NCBI GenBank assembly: GCA_963803265.1 | Contig: CAWDLZ010000010.1 | Coordinates: 1 to 64,000 of the forward strand | Length of the DNA stretch: 64,000 nucleotides | Reading direction: 5' to 3' | From: CAIKMD01 sp963803265 | Lineage (GTDB): Bacteria; Pseudomonadota; Alphaproteobacteria; ATCC43930; CGMCC-115725 | Part shown: positions 36,779 to 45,712 of the stretch, one piece after another | How positions within the stretch are numbered: position 1 is the stretch's first letter | Layout of the letters: each line of letters opens with the position of its first letter | Made by a program: the position numbers and the translations under genes | The notes under the pieces: model-generated | Database searches by the model: none | Seen by the model: only the letters and a program-made list of their open reading frames with translations | What the model was told of the DNA's origin: nothing

Positions 36779-37672
36779 CTACCTCGTCGGCACCGGCTTT
36801 TCGCCGCGATAATCGTAGAAACCGCGCTGGGCCTTGCGCCCGAGCCAACCGGCCTCGACATATTTGACCAGCAACGGACACGGGCGGTACTTCGAATCCG
36901 CGAGGCCCTCGTAGAGCACCTGCATCACCGAGAGGCAGGTATCGAGCCCGATGAAATCGGCCAGCGCCAAGGGTCCCATCGGGTGGTTGGCGCCCAGGTG
37001 CATCGCGGTGTCGATGGCCTCGACCGAGCCGACGCCCTCGTGGAGCGTGTAGACCGCCTCGTTGATCATCGGCAGCAGGATGCGGTTGACGATGAAGGCC
37101 GGAAAATCCTCGGCCAAGACCGGCGTCTTGCCGAGCTTTAGCGAAAGATCGCGCACGACTTCGAAGGTCGGCTCGTCGGTGGCGATGCCCTTGATGACCT
37201 CGACCAGGGCCATCACCGGCACCGGATTCATGAAATGCATGCCGATGAAATGCTCGGGCCGGTCGGTCGCGGTCGCGAGCCGGGTGATCGACAGCGACGA
37301 GGTATTGGTTGCGACGATCGCCGCGGGCTTGAGGTGCGGCACCAGCTTCTTGAAGATGTCGCGCTTCACTTCCTCGCGCTCGGTCGCCGCCTCGATCACG
37401 AAGTCGCAGTCGTTGAAAATGTCATAGCCGGTGGCGGTGCGAATGCGGTGCAGCGCCGCCGCCTTGTCGGCTTCCTTGACCCGCCCGCGCGCGACCTGGC
37501 GGGTCATGTTGCCGTCGATCGTGCTGATCGCGTGCTCCAGCACTTGGTCGTCGATGTCCGCGAGCCCCACGTCATAGCCGGCGAGCGCGCAGACATGGGC
37601 GATACCGCTGCCCATCTGTCCGGCGCCGATGACGCCGACGGATTGAATTGAAACGAGTGACGGGGTTGTCAT
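36779..37672 (-). CDS. hbd: 3-hydroxybutyryl-CoA dehydrogenase
   Basis: 297-residue NAD-dependent enzyme converting (S)-3-hydroxybutyryl-CoA to acetoacetyl-CoA. It has the VGVIGAGQMGSGIAHVCALA cofactor loop, the NTSSLSITRLA substrate Ser/Asn, GMHFMNPVPVMALVEVI with catalytic His, Glu and Asn, and GFYDYRG at the end. It is last in an etfB-etfA-hbd run (fatty-acid or butanoate oxidation). The 213-bp gap between it and the HNH gene shows no gene. Confidence 0.95.
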   Translation of the reverse strand: MTTPSLVSIQSVGVIGAGQMGSGIAHVCALAGYDVGLADIDDQVLEHAISTIDGNMTRQVARGRVKEADKAAALHRIRTATGYDIFNDCDFVIEAATEREEVKRDIFKKLVPHLKPAAIVATNTSSLSITRLATATDRPEHFIGMHFMNPVPVMALVEVIKGIATDEPTFEVVRDLSLKLGKTPVLAEDFPAFIVNRILLPMINEAVYTLHEGVGSVEAIDTAMHLGANHPMGPLALADFIGLDTCLSVMQVLYEGLADSKYRPCPLLVKYVEAGWLGRKAQRGFYDYRGEKPVPTR

Positions 37673-37700
37673 GGTCTTTCTTACCTCGGTTGGGCTCGAA

Positions 37701-38648
37701 TCAGCGGTTGGCGAGCTTTTTCGTCAGTTCCGCCTCCAAGGCGGGCACGATCTCGAACAGATCGCCGACGATTCCGTAATCGGCGATCTGAAAGATGGGC
37801 GCATCCCCGTCCTTGTTGATGGCGACGATCACCTTCGAATCCTTCATCCCGGCGAGATGCTGAATGGCGCCGGAGATGCCGACCGCGATATAGAGCTCGG
37901 GCGCCACGATCTTGCCGGTCTGCCCGACCTGATAATCATTGGGCACGAAACCCGAATCGACCGCCGCGCGCGATGCGCCGACGGCCGCGCCGAGCCGGTC
38001 GGCGAGACTTTCGAGGAGCTTGAAATTCGCCCCCGATTGCATGCCGCGGCCGCCCGAGACGACGACCCGGGCGGCGGTCAGCTCGGGCCGCTCCGAGCGC
38101 GCGAGCTCGGCGCCGAGGAAGCGCGTGAGATTCGACGCGGCCGGCGCCGCGATCGTCTCGACGGCGGCGTTGCCGCCGGCCTTCGCTTGCGGAAAGGCGG
38201 TGCCGCGCACGGTGATGATCTTGATGGGATCGCGCGACTGCACGCGCGCGATCGCGTTGCCGGCATAGACCGGACGCTCGAAAATATCGGGCGCGATCAC
38301 GGCCGAGATGTCGGAGAGCTGCGCCACGTCGAGGAGCGCCGCGACGCGCGGCATGAAATTCTTGCCGAAGGTGGTGGCCGGGGCGAGCACGTGGCTGTAG
38401 CTTTTGGCGAGGCCGAGGACGAGCGCCGCGAGATCTTCGGCCGAAGGGTGCTCGAGGACGGCGGAATCGGCGAGCAACACCCGATCGACGCCGGCGAGCG
38501 CCGCCGCTTCGTCGGCGACAGCGCGGCAGCCGCTGCCGGCAACGAGGACATGGACCCCGCCGCCGACGGCAAGGGCGGCCGAGACCGCGTGGCCGGCGGC
38601 GCCCTTCAAGGCGCGATTGTCGTGCTCGGCGACGACGAGGCTGGTCAT
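37701..38648 (-). CDS. etfA: Electron-transfer flavoprotein alpha subunit
   Basis: 315-residue ETF-alpha starting MTSLVVAEHDNRALKGAAGH. The FAD domain shows VVSGGRGMQSGANFKLLESL, GASRAAVDSGFVPNDYQVGQ and GISGAIQHLAGMKDSKVIVA, the family signature. With EtfB it accepts electrons from acyl-CoA and other dehydrogenases and passes them to ETF-ubiquinone oxidoreductase. ATG at 38648 overlaps the etfB TGA by one base. Confidence 0.95.
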   Translation of the reverse strand: MTSLVVAEHDNRALKGAAGHAVSAALAVGGGVHVLVAGSGCRAVADEAAALAGVDRVLLADSAVLEHPSAEDLAALVLGLAKSYSHVLAPATTFGKNFMPRVAALLDVAQLSDISAVIAPDIFERPVYAGNAIARVQSRDPIKIITVRGTAFPQAKAGGNAAVETIAAPAASNLTRFLGAELARSERPELTAARVVVSGGRGMQSGANFKLLESLADRLGAAVGASRAAVDSGFVPNDYQVGQTGKIVAPELYIAVGISGAIQHLAGMKDSKVIVAINKDGDAPIFQIADYGIVGDLFEIVPALEAELTKKLANR

Positions 38649-39397
38649 CAAATGACCTGCGCCTCGTGCATCAGCTTGTCGACCAGCTCCTCGACCGAGC
38701 CGAGCTTGAAGCCGCCCTGGCGCTTGCCCGGCTCGGACACTGCGAGGGTGACGAGACGCGGGGCGATATCGACGCCCAATGCCTCGGGCGCGATCGCCTC
38801 GATCGGCTTTTTTCGCGCCTTCATGATGTTGGGCAGCGAGGCATAGCGCGGCTCGTTGAGCCGAAGGTCGGTCGTCACCACCGCGGGCAGCGCGATCTCG
38901 ACCGTCTCGAGCCCGCCATCGACCTCGCGCGTCACCGTGGCGCGGTCGCCCGCGATCTTGAGCTTCGAGGCGAAGGTCGCCTGCGGCCAGCCCAGCAACG
39001 CGGCCAGCATTTGGCCGGTCTGGTTGCAATCGTCGTCGATCGCTTGCTTGCCGAGAATCGCGAGCTTGGGCGCTTCCTTGACCACGATCGCCTTGAGCAG
39101 CTTCGCGACGGCCAGCGGCTCGAGCGGTTGATCGGTCAAGACATGGATGCCGCGGTCGGCGCCCATCGCCAAGGCGGTGCGGATGGTCTCTTGGCAGCTC
39201 TGCGGACCCAGCGAGACGGCGACGATCTCGGTCGCGGCCCCGGCTTCCTTGAGGCGGATGGCCTCTTCGACGGCGATCTCGTCGAACGGATTCATCGACA
39301 TCTTGACGTTGGCGGTCTCGACGCCGGTCTTATCCGCCTTGACGCGGATTTTGACGTTGAAATCGATGACGCGCTTGACGGCGACGAGCACTTTCAT
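38648..39397 (-). CDS. etfB: Electron-transfer flavoprotein beta subunit
   Basis: 249-residue ETF-beta starting MKVLVAVKRVIDFNVKIRVK. It shows NPFDEIAVEEAIRLKEAG, GKQAIDDDCNQTGQMLAALL (AMP/flavin loop) and the LPNIMKARKK recognition loop that binds partner dehydrogenases. It is coupled to etfA by a TGATG overlap. The 103-bp gap to pduO upstream may hold its own promoter. Confidence 0.95.
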   Translation of the reverse strand: MKVLVAVKRVIDFNVKIRVKADKTGVETANVKMSMNPFDEIAVEEAIRLKEAGAATEIVAVSLGPQSCQETIRTALAMGADRGIHVLTDQPLEPLAVAKLLKAIVVKEAPKLAILGKQAIDDDCNQTGQMLAALLGWPQATFASKLKIAGDRATVTREVDGGLETVEIALPAVVTTDLRLNEPRYASLPNIMKARKKPIEAIAPEALGVDIAPRLVTLAVSEPGKRQGGFKLGSVEELVDKLMHEAQVI

Positions 39398-39500
39398 GTG
39401 CGGCGGCAAATCCTTGCAATGGGGCGGGAATGTTGCATCTGCACAATGAGAAGGCAAGGACTTCGTGGCGCCGGGTGTTTCCCGACGCCGCGCCGCACCA

Positions 39501-40060
39501 TCAGCGATTAGCGCCCGGCCGCCACAGAATATCGCCGCTGTTGCAGTTCGCCACCCGGCCAAGGACGAAGAGGTGATCCGACAGCCGGTTCAGGTATTTG
39601 AGCGCCTCGGGGTTGAGCATCTCCGCCGCGGCGAGCGCGGCGACGCGGCGTTCCGCGCGCCTCGTTACGGTGCGCGCCAGATGAAGGGCCGCGGCCAAGG
39701 CCGTGCCGCCGGGCAGGATGAAGGAATCGAGCGGCTTCAAGCCGCGGTTCATGGTGTCGATCTCGCGCTCGAGGCGCAAGGTCTGGGCGGGCAGGATGCG
39801 CAGCGCGCCCTTGGCTCGCCGTCCGGTTTCGGGGGTAGCGAGATCGGCGCCGAGATCGAACAAATCCTGCTGGATGCGCGCCAGCATCGCCAGCGCCTCG
39901 GCCTTGGCGTGGCGCCGGGCGAGGCCCAGCGCGGCATTGGCTTCATCGACCGTGCCAATGGCCTCGACGCGCAACGACTGCTTGGGCACCCGCGCGCCGT
40001 CGCCGAGCGAGGTCTCGCCCTCATCTCCGCCGCGCGTGTAGATGCGGGTCAGCCGGACCA
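39501..40060 (-). CDS. pduO: Cob(I)alamin adenosyltransferase (PduO type)
   Basis: 186-residue ATP:corrinoid adenosyltransferase making adenosylcobalamin. The ATP site is the N-terminal TRIYTRGGDEGETSLGDG, with DEANAALGLAR and RRAERRVAAL helices and the RLSDHLFVLGRVAN end. ATG at 40060 is 12 bases after the HIG1-type gene. Its product is the cofactor of the class II ribonucleotide reductase at 20.9-23.3 kb. Confidence 0.93.
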
Positions 40061-40072
40061 TCCGCCTCGCGT

Positions 40073-40264
40073 TCAGCGCCGGTACAGCATCATGAAGATC
40101 ACGAAGAGCAGCAGCGCCAGCCCCTGCAACAGCACGCGCGACCGCATCAGCTTGTTCGAGCGCTCCGGATCGCCGCCCTTCGCCATCGTGATGATGCCGA
40201 AGAGCAGCATGCCCAGCGTCGCCAGCATGGCGAGGACGACGAGGATCGGCAGGACGAATTCCAT
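40073..40264 (-). CDS. HIG1-type twin-transmembrane protein
   Basis: 63-residue protein with two helices, FVLPILVVLAMLATLGMLLF and LLQGLALLLFVIFMMLY, joined by the KGGDPERSNKLMRSRV loop. This is the HIG1 (hypoxia-induced gene 1) two-helix layout seen in respiratory supercomplex factors. It is regularly upstream of pduO and etfBA in related genomes. It probably acts at the inner membrane near respiratory complexes. Confidence 0.85.
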   Translation of the reverse strand: MEFVLPILVVLAMLATLGMLLFGIITMAKGGDPERSNKLMRSRVLLQGLALLLFVIFMMLYRR

Positions 40265-40381
40265 AGAACAAGTATAGCGCGGCTGGCCGCGCGCGGACAG
40301 TAAGGCGCGGCAAGCATCGGCGCCTAGTTGAGCTTGGCCGTGGCGGGCGATATCGTGCGCCGTTCAAGGACCGCGACGCCG

Positions 40382-41729
40382 ATGTCGAAGAAGCCGAGGA
40401 ACAATTGGCCGGGCTGGGTGAGCATCGCGGTCGTCGCGCTCGTGGTGCTCATTGCCATGCTCGCCGCCCTCGTCCCAACGCTGTTGCCCGAGGGCAATCG
40501 ACTGGCTGGAGAGGCGCGACACCTCGCCGCCGTCGTCATTTTCGCCGGCAGTTATATCGCGCTCGCGGTCGGCCGGGTTCCCGGCCTGCGCATCGACCGG
40601 GCCGGCATCGCCCTCGTTGGCGCCGGGCTCACGGTGGCCTCCGGCACGCTATCGCTTGAAGATGCCTACAACGCCATCGATCTCGATACGATCACGCTGC
40701 TGCTCGGCATGATGATCGTGGTCGCCAGTCTGCGGCTCTCGGGCTTCTTCGCGGTCGTCACTTCCTGGGTCATGGAGCGCGCCACCGGCCCCTCGATCCT
40801 GCTCGGCGCGGTAGTCGGGACCTCCGGCGTCTTTTCGGCCTTCCTGGTGAATGACGCCATTTGCCTGGTGCTGGCGCCGCTCGTGCTGGAATTGACGCGC
40901 GCAATGGGACGCCGGCCAATGCCCTACCTGTTGGCCGTGGCGATGGCGTCGAATGTCGGATCGACCGCCACGATCACCGGCAACCCGCAGAACATCATGA
41001 TCGGCAGCTTCTCCCATATTCCCTATGCCACCTTCGCTTTGACCTTGGGGCCGGTCGCTCTCATCGGCCTCGTTATCACGGGAGCCATCGTCGCGCTCTT
41101 TCATCGCGACGAGTTCGCCAGCGGCGGGCGCATCGAGGCGCCGCGACCGAAAGTCGCGGTCCACCGCGCGCTGATGATCCGCGCGGTGCTGGCGACTGCG
41201 ATCATGATCGCGTTGTTCTTTGCCGGAATAGCACCCGCCAAGGCCGCGATCGTCATGGGCGGGCTGCTGCTGCTGACGCGCCGGATGAAAAGCCGGCGAA
41301 TCTACGCGGAGATCGACTGGTCGCTGCTGCTGATGTTCGCCGGCCTGTTCATTATCGTGGCCGGCGCGGAGCGACGCGCTGCTCACGCCGGACGTCGCAG
41401 CTGGCGTCGGCCGGCTTCACCTCGATCAGGTTCCGGTGCTTGCTGCGATGACGGCCGTGCTCTCGAACCTTGTGAGCAACGTCCCGGCCGTGCTGATGCT
41501 GAAGCTGTTTGTCGGGGCGCTGGCGAATCCCGACAAGGCTTGGCTGGTCATTGCCATGGCATCGACTCTCGCGGGTAACTTCACCGTGCTGGGCTCGATC
41601 GCCAATCTGATCGTCGTGCAGAAGGCGGCCGCTTCCGGTGTCGCGATCAGCTTCTGGGACTATTTCAGGGTCGGCGCGCCAGTAACCCTCGTCACCCTTG
41701 CAATCGGGACGATGTGGCTGTGGCTGTAA
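40382..41729 (+). CDS. SLC13/ArsB-type anion permease, one frameshift
   Basis: About 448 residues and some 11 helices. The key motif SNVGSTATITGNPQNIMIG and the matching C-terminal SNLVSNVPAVLMLKL and LAGNFTVLGSIANLIVVQ mark the ion-transporter superfamily (ArsB/NhaD/DASS). One extra base near 41372 shifts the frame after IVVAGAE; the intact reading continues DALLTPDVAAGVG. ATG at 40382 is preferred over a TTG at 40328. The substrate may be a dicarboxylate, sulfate or arsenite; no ars genes are nearby. Confidence 0.85.
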
Positions 41730-41820
41730 AACCGAAACTACAGGCACAGCGCCCCGGTTGACGGCCGGGCGGCGGCGGGGTCAGGATGCGGCAATCAAGC
41801 TCCGGATGAGAGGGTGACCC

Positions 41821-42693
41821 ATGGAACGCCGCTTCGACCGCGCCGCCGAGAATCTCGGCAACATCGTCAAGCTCGAGCACGTCAATGTCCGGATCACGGA
41901 TCAGCGCCTCTCGACGCTGTTCTATGTCGCGGGGCTCGGCTTCACGCGCGATCCCTACATCATGGTCGGCACCAACAACATGTGGATCAACCTGGGCACG
42001 AGCCAGTTCCATCTGCCCACGGGCGGCCCCGACGTGCTGCGCGGCGTCAGCGGCGTCGTGGTGCCCGATCGCGCGGCGCTGCTCGACCGGTTCGCGCGGG
42101 TCAAGGGCGAGCTCGCCGGCACCAAATTTTCCTATGCCGAGCGCAACGATTTCGTCGAGGCGAGTTGTCCCTGGGGCAACCGCTTTCGGGTGCATGAGCC
42201 CAACGAGGCGCGCTTCGGCTCGATCGTCCTGGGTCTTCCCTATATCGCCTTCGACGTGCCCACGGGCACGGCCACCGGGATCGCGCGCTTCTACCGCGAG
42301 GTTTTCGACACCGAGGCGAGCGTCGGCGACGATGGCGAAGGGCATCACGCCCGAGTCCTCGTCGGCCCGAAGCAGTATCTCATATTCCGCGAGACCGCCG
42401 AGGAGCTGCCGCCCTACGACCAGCACCACATCCAGATCTACATCGCCGATTTCTCGGGGCCGTATCGGAAGCTCGGCGCGCTCGGCCTCCTGTCGGTCGA
42501 TACGCTCGAGCACGAATACCGCTTCACCGACATCGTCGATCTCGATACGCGCAAGCGATTGTTCCAGGTCGAGCACGAGGTGCGCAGCATGCGCCATCCG
42601 CTGTTCGGCCGCGCGCTCCTCAACCGCAACCCGGCGCAAACCAACACGGATTACCATCCCGGCCATGACAGCATGGCGTGGACAATGGCGTAG
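41821..42693 (+). CDS. VOC-superfamily (glyoxalase/dioxygenase-like) protein
   Basis: 290-residue protein with two VOC modules. Module one begins VKLEHVNVRITDQRLSTLFY, with LEHVNV as the first metal-ligand strand; module two begins LPYIAFDVPTGTATGIARFY. HHIQIYIADF and EVRSMRHPLF supply further likely ligands. It is a probable metal-dependent enzyme of unknown substrate. A 39-bp tandem repeat follows its stop directly. Confidence 0.85.
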   Translation: MERRFDRAAENLGNIVKLEHVNVRITDQRLSTLFYVAGLGFTRDPYIMVGTNNMWINLGTSQFHLPTGGPDVLRGVSGVVVPDRAALLDRFARVKGELAGTKFSYAERNDFVEASCPWGNRFRVHEPNEARFGSIVLGLPYIAFDVPTGTATGIARFYREVFDTEASVGDDGEGHHARVLVGPKQYLIFRETAEELPPYDQHHIQIYIADFSGPYRKLGALGLLSVDTLEHEYRFTDIVDLDTRKRLFQVEHEVRSMRHPLFGRALLNRNPAQTNTDYHPGHDSMAWTMA

Positions 42694-42817
42694 CCGTAGC
42701 ATCGGGACGTGCGAAGGCAAATCTAAGAAGGCCCGTAGCACATGGACGTGCGAAGCCAAATCTAAGAAGGCCCGTAGCACATGGACGTGCGAAGCCAAAT
42801 CTAAGAAGGCCCGTGGC
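42694..42817. repeat. Three tandem copies of a 39-bp unit
   Basis: Copies at 42701-42739, 42740-42778 and 42779-42817, preceded by a partial copy end (CCGTAGC) at 42694. Each unit contains ACGTGCGAAG, CCAAATCTAAGAAGG and CCCGTAGC. Copies 2 and 3 are identical except one base; copy 1 has four changes. The unit is a multiple of three and stop-free in one frame (13-residue repeat ..TCEAKSKKAR..), but no start or Shine-Dalgarno supports a gene. GTAGCA and GCGAAG also occur in the structured repeats at 19.8 and 43.8 kb. Confidence 0.8.
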
Positions 42818-42841
42818 GGTTGGGCATAAGTAGCCGGCTGG

Positions 42842-43051
42842 TCAGCGCAGGCTGGTCAGATCGACGCGGACGCAGTCGGTGCGGCCTTGCAGCACGCAGT
42901 CTTCGAGCTTCGACTGCGCGGCCAGCCCTTCGACGACGTATAGCCCGATGCACACGAGAAACAGCGCCACCGCCAGCCCGGCGAGGCTGGCGGTAAAGCG
43001 GCGATCGTCTTCCGCACGCTCGCGCTCGCGGTCAATCTCGCGCTGAGCCAT
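42842..43051 (-). CDS. Small single-helix membrane protein
   Basis: 69 residues. A highly charged N-terminus (REIDRERERAEDDRRF) precedes one membrane helix (LAGLAVALFLVCIGLYVVEG) and a short C-terminal part with two Cys (LEDCVLQGRTDCVRVDLTSL) that could form a disulfide in the periplasm. Not recognised as a named family. Coding potential is supported by the clear topology; it is followed upstream by a GST. Confidence 0.6.
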   Translation of the reverse strand: MAQREIDRERERAEDDRRFTASLAGLAVALFLVCIGLYVVEGLAAQSKLEDCVLQGRTDCVRVDLTSLR

Positions 43052-43081
43052 GCGTCATCATTCCATCGCGCGCGTTTCGGC

Positions 43082-43726
43082 TCAAGCCGCCTTGGCGAAT
43101 TGGCTCTGCACTTCCTTCTCATAGGCGAGCAATTTCTGCACGCTCGGCCGCTGCTTCATGCGCTCGAAATGCGCCATGCAATGCTTGAATCGGGACTGGT
43201 CGAGCCCGAACAGCGTGCCGCGCCGGAAACACCAGAAGAAATGGGCGTCCGCGGCGGTGAAGTGGTCGAAGAAGAACTCGCGGCCGGCAAGCAGGTCGTC
43301 GGCGATCTGGAAGTGTTCGAAAAGTCGCCCCTGGGCGAGCCGGCGAACCAAGTCTTCCGTGCCGGGAACGTCGCACACCCGAATCGGGGAGTTCATCCGC
43401 GAGAGGAACGGGTGAATGCCCGAGGCGCACCAAGACAGCAACGAGATCGCCCTCAATTCCTGCATGGGCTCCGAAGGCAAGAGCTTCGCCGCGGGAAAAT
43501 TCCGCGCGATCCAGATCTGAATGGCGACGTTCTCGGTGAGGGGCTGATCGTCGATCACGAGCACCGGCACCTGGTGCTTGGGATTGAGCTTGAGGTAATC
43601 GGCAGTCTGGGCCTGCCCCTTGTGGAGATTGACCGGCCGCACCTCGAATGCCGCACCGGCCTCGGTCAGCGTGACATAGGGGACGAGGGAACAAGCGACG
43701 GGCGCGTAGTAAAGGATCAGCTTCAT
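43082..43726 (-). CDS. Glutathione S-transferase family protein
   Basis: 214-residue GST of the beta/GstA-like type: MKLILYYAPVACSLVPYVTL carries the active-site A-C-S, NPKHQVPVLVIDDQPLTENV the cis-Pro and glutathione site. The C-terminal domain contains FDHFTAADAHFFWCFRRG. The acyl shape YYAPVACS is typical of Cys-using beta-class enzymes. It stands alone, with the structured repeat region upstream. Confidence 0.9.
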   Translation of the reverse strand: MKLILYYAPVACSLVPYVTLTEAGAAFEVRPVNLHKGQAQTADYLKLNPKHQVPVLVIDDQPLTENVAIQIWIARNFPAAKLLPSEPMQELRAISLLSWCASGIHPFLSRMNSPIRVCDVPGTEDLVRRLAQGRLFEHFQIADDLLAGREFFFDHFTAADAHFFWCFRRGTLFGLDQSRFKHCMAHFERMKQRPSVQKLLAYEKEVQSQFAKAA

Positions 43727-43750
43727 TTCGTTCTCCTTTCAGAGCTTTGG

Positions 43751-43833
43751 GCGCTCGGCTTTGCTACGGGTCTTTATTTCCCTTCGCAAGACGCCGAGCG
43801 CCTTCGCAATTCGGCGCTCGGCTTTGCTACGGG
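43751..43833. repeat. Intergenic structured repeat, copy 2 with an extra half-copy
   Basis: The full copy spans 43782-43833: GCAA, GAC, GCCGAGCGCC (43793-43802), a 10-base loop, GGCGCTCGGC (43813-43822), T, TTGC, then TACGGG. A half-copy GCGCTCGGCTTTGCTACGGG stands at 43751-43770 and could pair with the same left arm instead. The conserved outer parts match the copy at 19.8 kb, while the inner arms differ yet pair. It overlaps the stop codon of the solute-binding protein gene and may act as its terminator or as an RNA-processing site. Confidence 0.6.
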
Positions 43834-44798
43834 TTGGGCAGAAATTCCGCGGTGTAGAGCTTGGCGATATCGGGCTCGGTATCGAGGATGCCGAGCTCGA
43901 CTACCGCGCGGCGCATCGTGTCCATCGCCTTGGGGTCGAATTTCCCGTCGCGCGACAAGGTCGGCATCAGCCTGGTGTAAATCTGATCGACGGTGCTCGG
44001 CTTCAGATTGAGCACCGGCGCCAGGATGTTAACGGTGCCTTTCCGGTTGGCCGCGGCCCAGGCGACGGTGTCGAACCAGGCCTTGACGAAGCCGCGGACC
44101 AGATCCGGCCGGTTCTTGATCATCGTATCGGTCGCATAGATCGCGGTGTTCATGAAGGGCGGAACGACCTTGCCGAAGGAAATCAGGATGCGGCCTTGAT
44201 GCGCCTCCTCCATCTCGATCGCGGTGCCGATATCGGCGACCCAGGCATCGACCTGGCCGGTCTTGAGCGCGGCTAGCGAGGCGGGTTGCGAGCCGGTCGT
44301 CACCAGCTTCATCCCGTCGGGTCCCCAGCCCTCGTATTTGGCGAGCTCGATCGTGAGCCAGGACGGATAGCCGCGGATGTTCGATACCGCGACCGTCTTG
44401 CCCTTCATGTCGGCGATGGTCTTGATCCCGCCGCCGGCCCCGGCCAGCATCACGCTTTCATAAGGCGCGTTCGAGATCGCGGCCACCGTCATCACCGGCT
44501 CGCCCTTGGCGATGAGACCCATGTCCTGGCCGGTGCTAAGCCCGAAATCGATGTCGTCCGAGGTGAGGGCCTGCTGCAACCGCATCGCGCCCGGAAACAC
44601 GGTCGGCGTGACCGCCATCCCGGCCTTCGCGAAGGTGCCGCTCGCGATCCCGACATTGGGCAGCGCGAAGGTGAAGGAGTTCTGGATGGCCTGGCCGACG
44701 CGCAGCTTGTCCTGCGCTTGGGCCGGTACGCCGGCGATGGCGGCGACGAGCGCGAGCGCCGCGACCCCGGTCCACCGCCGCATCGAGACGCGCGTCAT
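43827..44798 (-). CDS. NMT1/SsuA-type periplasmic substrate-binding protein
   Basis: 323-residue protein with a signal peptide (GVAALALVAAIAGVPAQAQ, cleavage after QAQ) and an ABC binding-protein fold of the nitrate/sulfonate/taurine or thiamine-precursor group (KLRVGQAIQNSFTFALPNVG, DIDFGLSTGQDMGLIAKGEP, MKGKTVAVSNIRGYPSWLTI). ATG at 44798 overlaps the hydrolase stop (ATGA); ATG at 44783 is also possible. No permease or ATPase is next to it, so it is an orphan binding protein. Confidence 0.88.
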   Translation of the reverse strand: MTRVSMRRWTGVAALALVAAIAGVPAQAQDKLRVGQAIQNSFTFALPNVGIASGTFAKAGMAVTPTVFPGAMRLQQALTSDDIDFGLSTGQDMGLIAKGEPVMTVAAISNAPYESVMLAGAGGGIKTIADMKGKTVAVSNIRGYPSWLTIELAKYEGWGPDGMKLVTTGSQPASLAALKTGQVDAWVADIGTAIEMEEAHQGRILISFGKVVPPFMNTAIYATDTMIKNRPDLVRGFVKAWFDTVAWAAANRKGTVNILAPVLNLKPSTVDQIYTRLMPTLSRDGKFDPKAMDTMRRAVVELGILDTEPDIAKLYTAEFLPNP

Positions 44799-45647
44799 GA
44801 CTTCGCCCGCGCTTCGGTGCGCTTCAGGAAATCGATGAACAGCCCGGCGATCTCGTCGTCCTTGGCCGCCCAGTCCTCGATCGGCGAGAGATCGATGTCG
44901 AGGTCCTTCTCCCAGATGATGCGCAATTCGGCGCCGGGGATGAGGCGCGCCGCGTTCCTGCCGGTCTCGGTGCCGTGGGTGCGGTCGTTGCCGGGTATGA
45001 CGAGGGTCGGGAATTTGAGCGATTTGAGATCGGCCTCGCTCGCGCCGATGATCGGCAAATCGGCGCTGCGGTCGAAGGCTTCGCGCCACCGCGACATCAC
45101 CGCGATGAAGCGCTCGGGGTCCATGGCCATGAGGGTCGCGCGGTTGGAGGGATTGGCCTCGCAGCGCTCCTTGAAATGCTCGAGCGCGCACACCGCCTTC
45201 ATGCCGCCCTGCTTCGCGGCCTCGATGTACTGCGTGTAGTAGTTGTTGGCGAGCCGCTCGCAGGCGAAGCGTCCGCCGGTGACGCGCCACAGCAGCAGGC
45301 CGCGCACGGCTTGCGGGTGGCGCAGCGCGAACAGCACCGACAGCCGGCAGCCCGAGGACGAGCCGCCGATATAGGCCGGGGCGGCGTTCTGCCGCTTGAG
45401 CAGCTCATAGAGGTCGTCGGCCCAGATCTCGTATTCCGATTGTTCGCCTTCGATAACGATGTCGGAAAGGCCGCAATTGCGCCGGTCGTGGATGAGGCAC
45501 GCGAAAGCCGGCGGGGGCGATGCGGCGCGCAAGCGGCTCGACCGCGTCGTAGCCGCGCCGCCCGCCGGGCGAGAGCGCGACCCATGGGCCTTCATCGCCG
45601 ATGACCTCGTAGTTGATGTTGACGCCGCGTAAATGGGCGATCGGCAT
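44795..45647 (-). CDS. Alpha/beta hydrolase, one frameshift
   Basis: About 283 residues starting MPIAHLRGVNINYEVIGDEG, followed by LSPGGRRGYDAVEPLARRIA and, after an extra base near 45497, LIHDRRNCGLSDIVIEGEQS. The nucleophile elbow reads YIGGSSSGCRLSVLFAL (Ser), with Asp in VIPGNDRTHG and a C-terminal acid-rich region. A small-molecule hydrolase of the meta-cleavage/haloperoxidase type. Coupled to the binding protein downstream and 65 bases from the MetE-like gene upstream. Confidence 0.82.
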
Positions 45648-45712
45648 GGTTTCTTCCTCCCTCGCTTATGGAATTGTTACGTTGACGGTGATAACCCGGC
45701 CACGCGCGGCCA

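Noticed and set aside
42694..42817. CRISPR array or real repeat protein
   Set aside because: Units are contiguous with no spacers, and the Lys-rich 13-residue reading has no start site or Shine-Dalgarno and runs in a frame different from the VOC gene.
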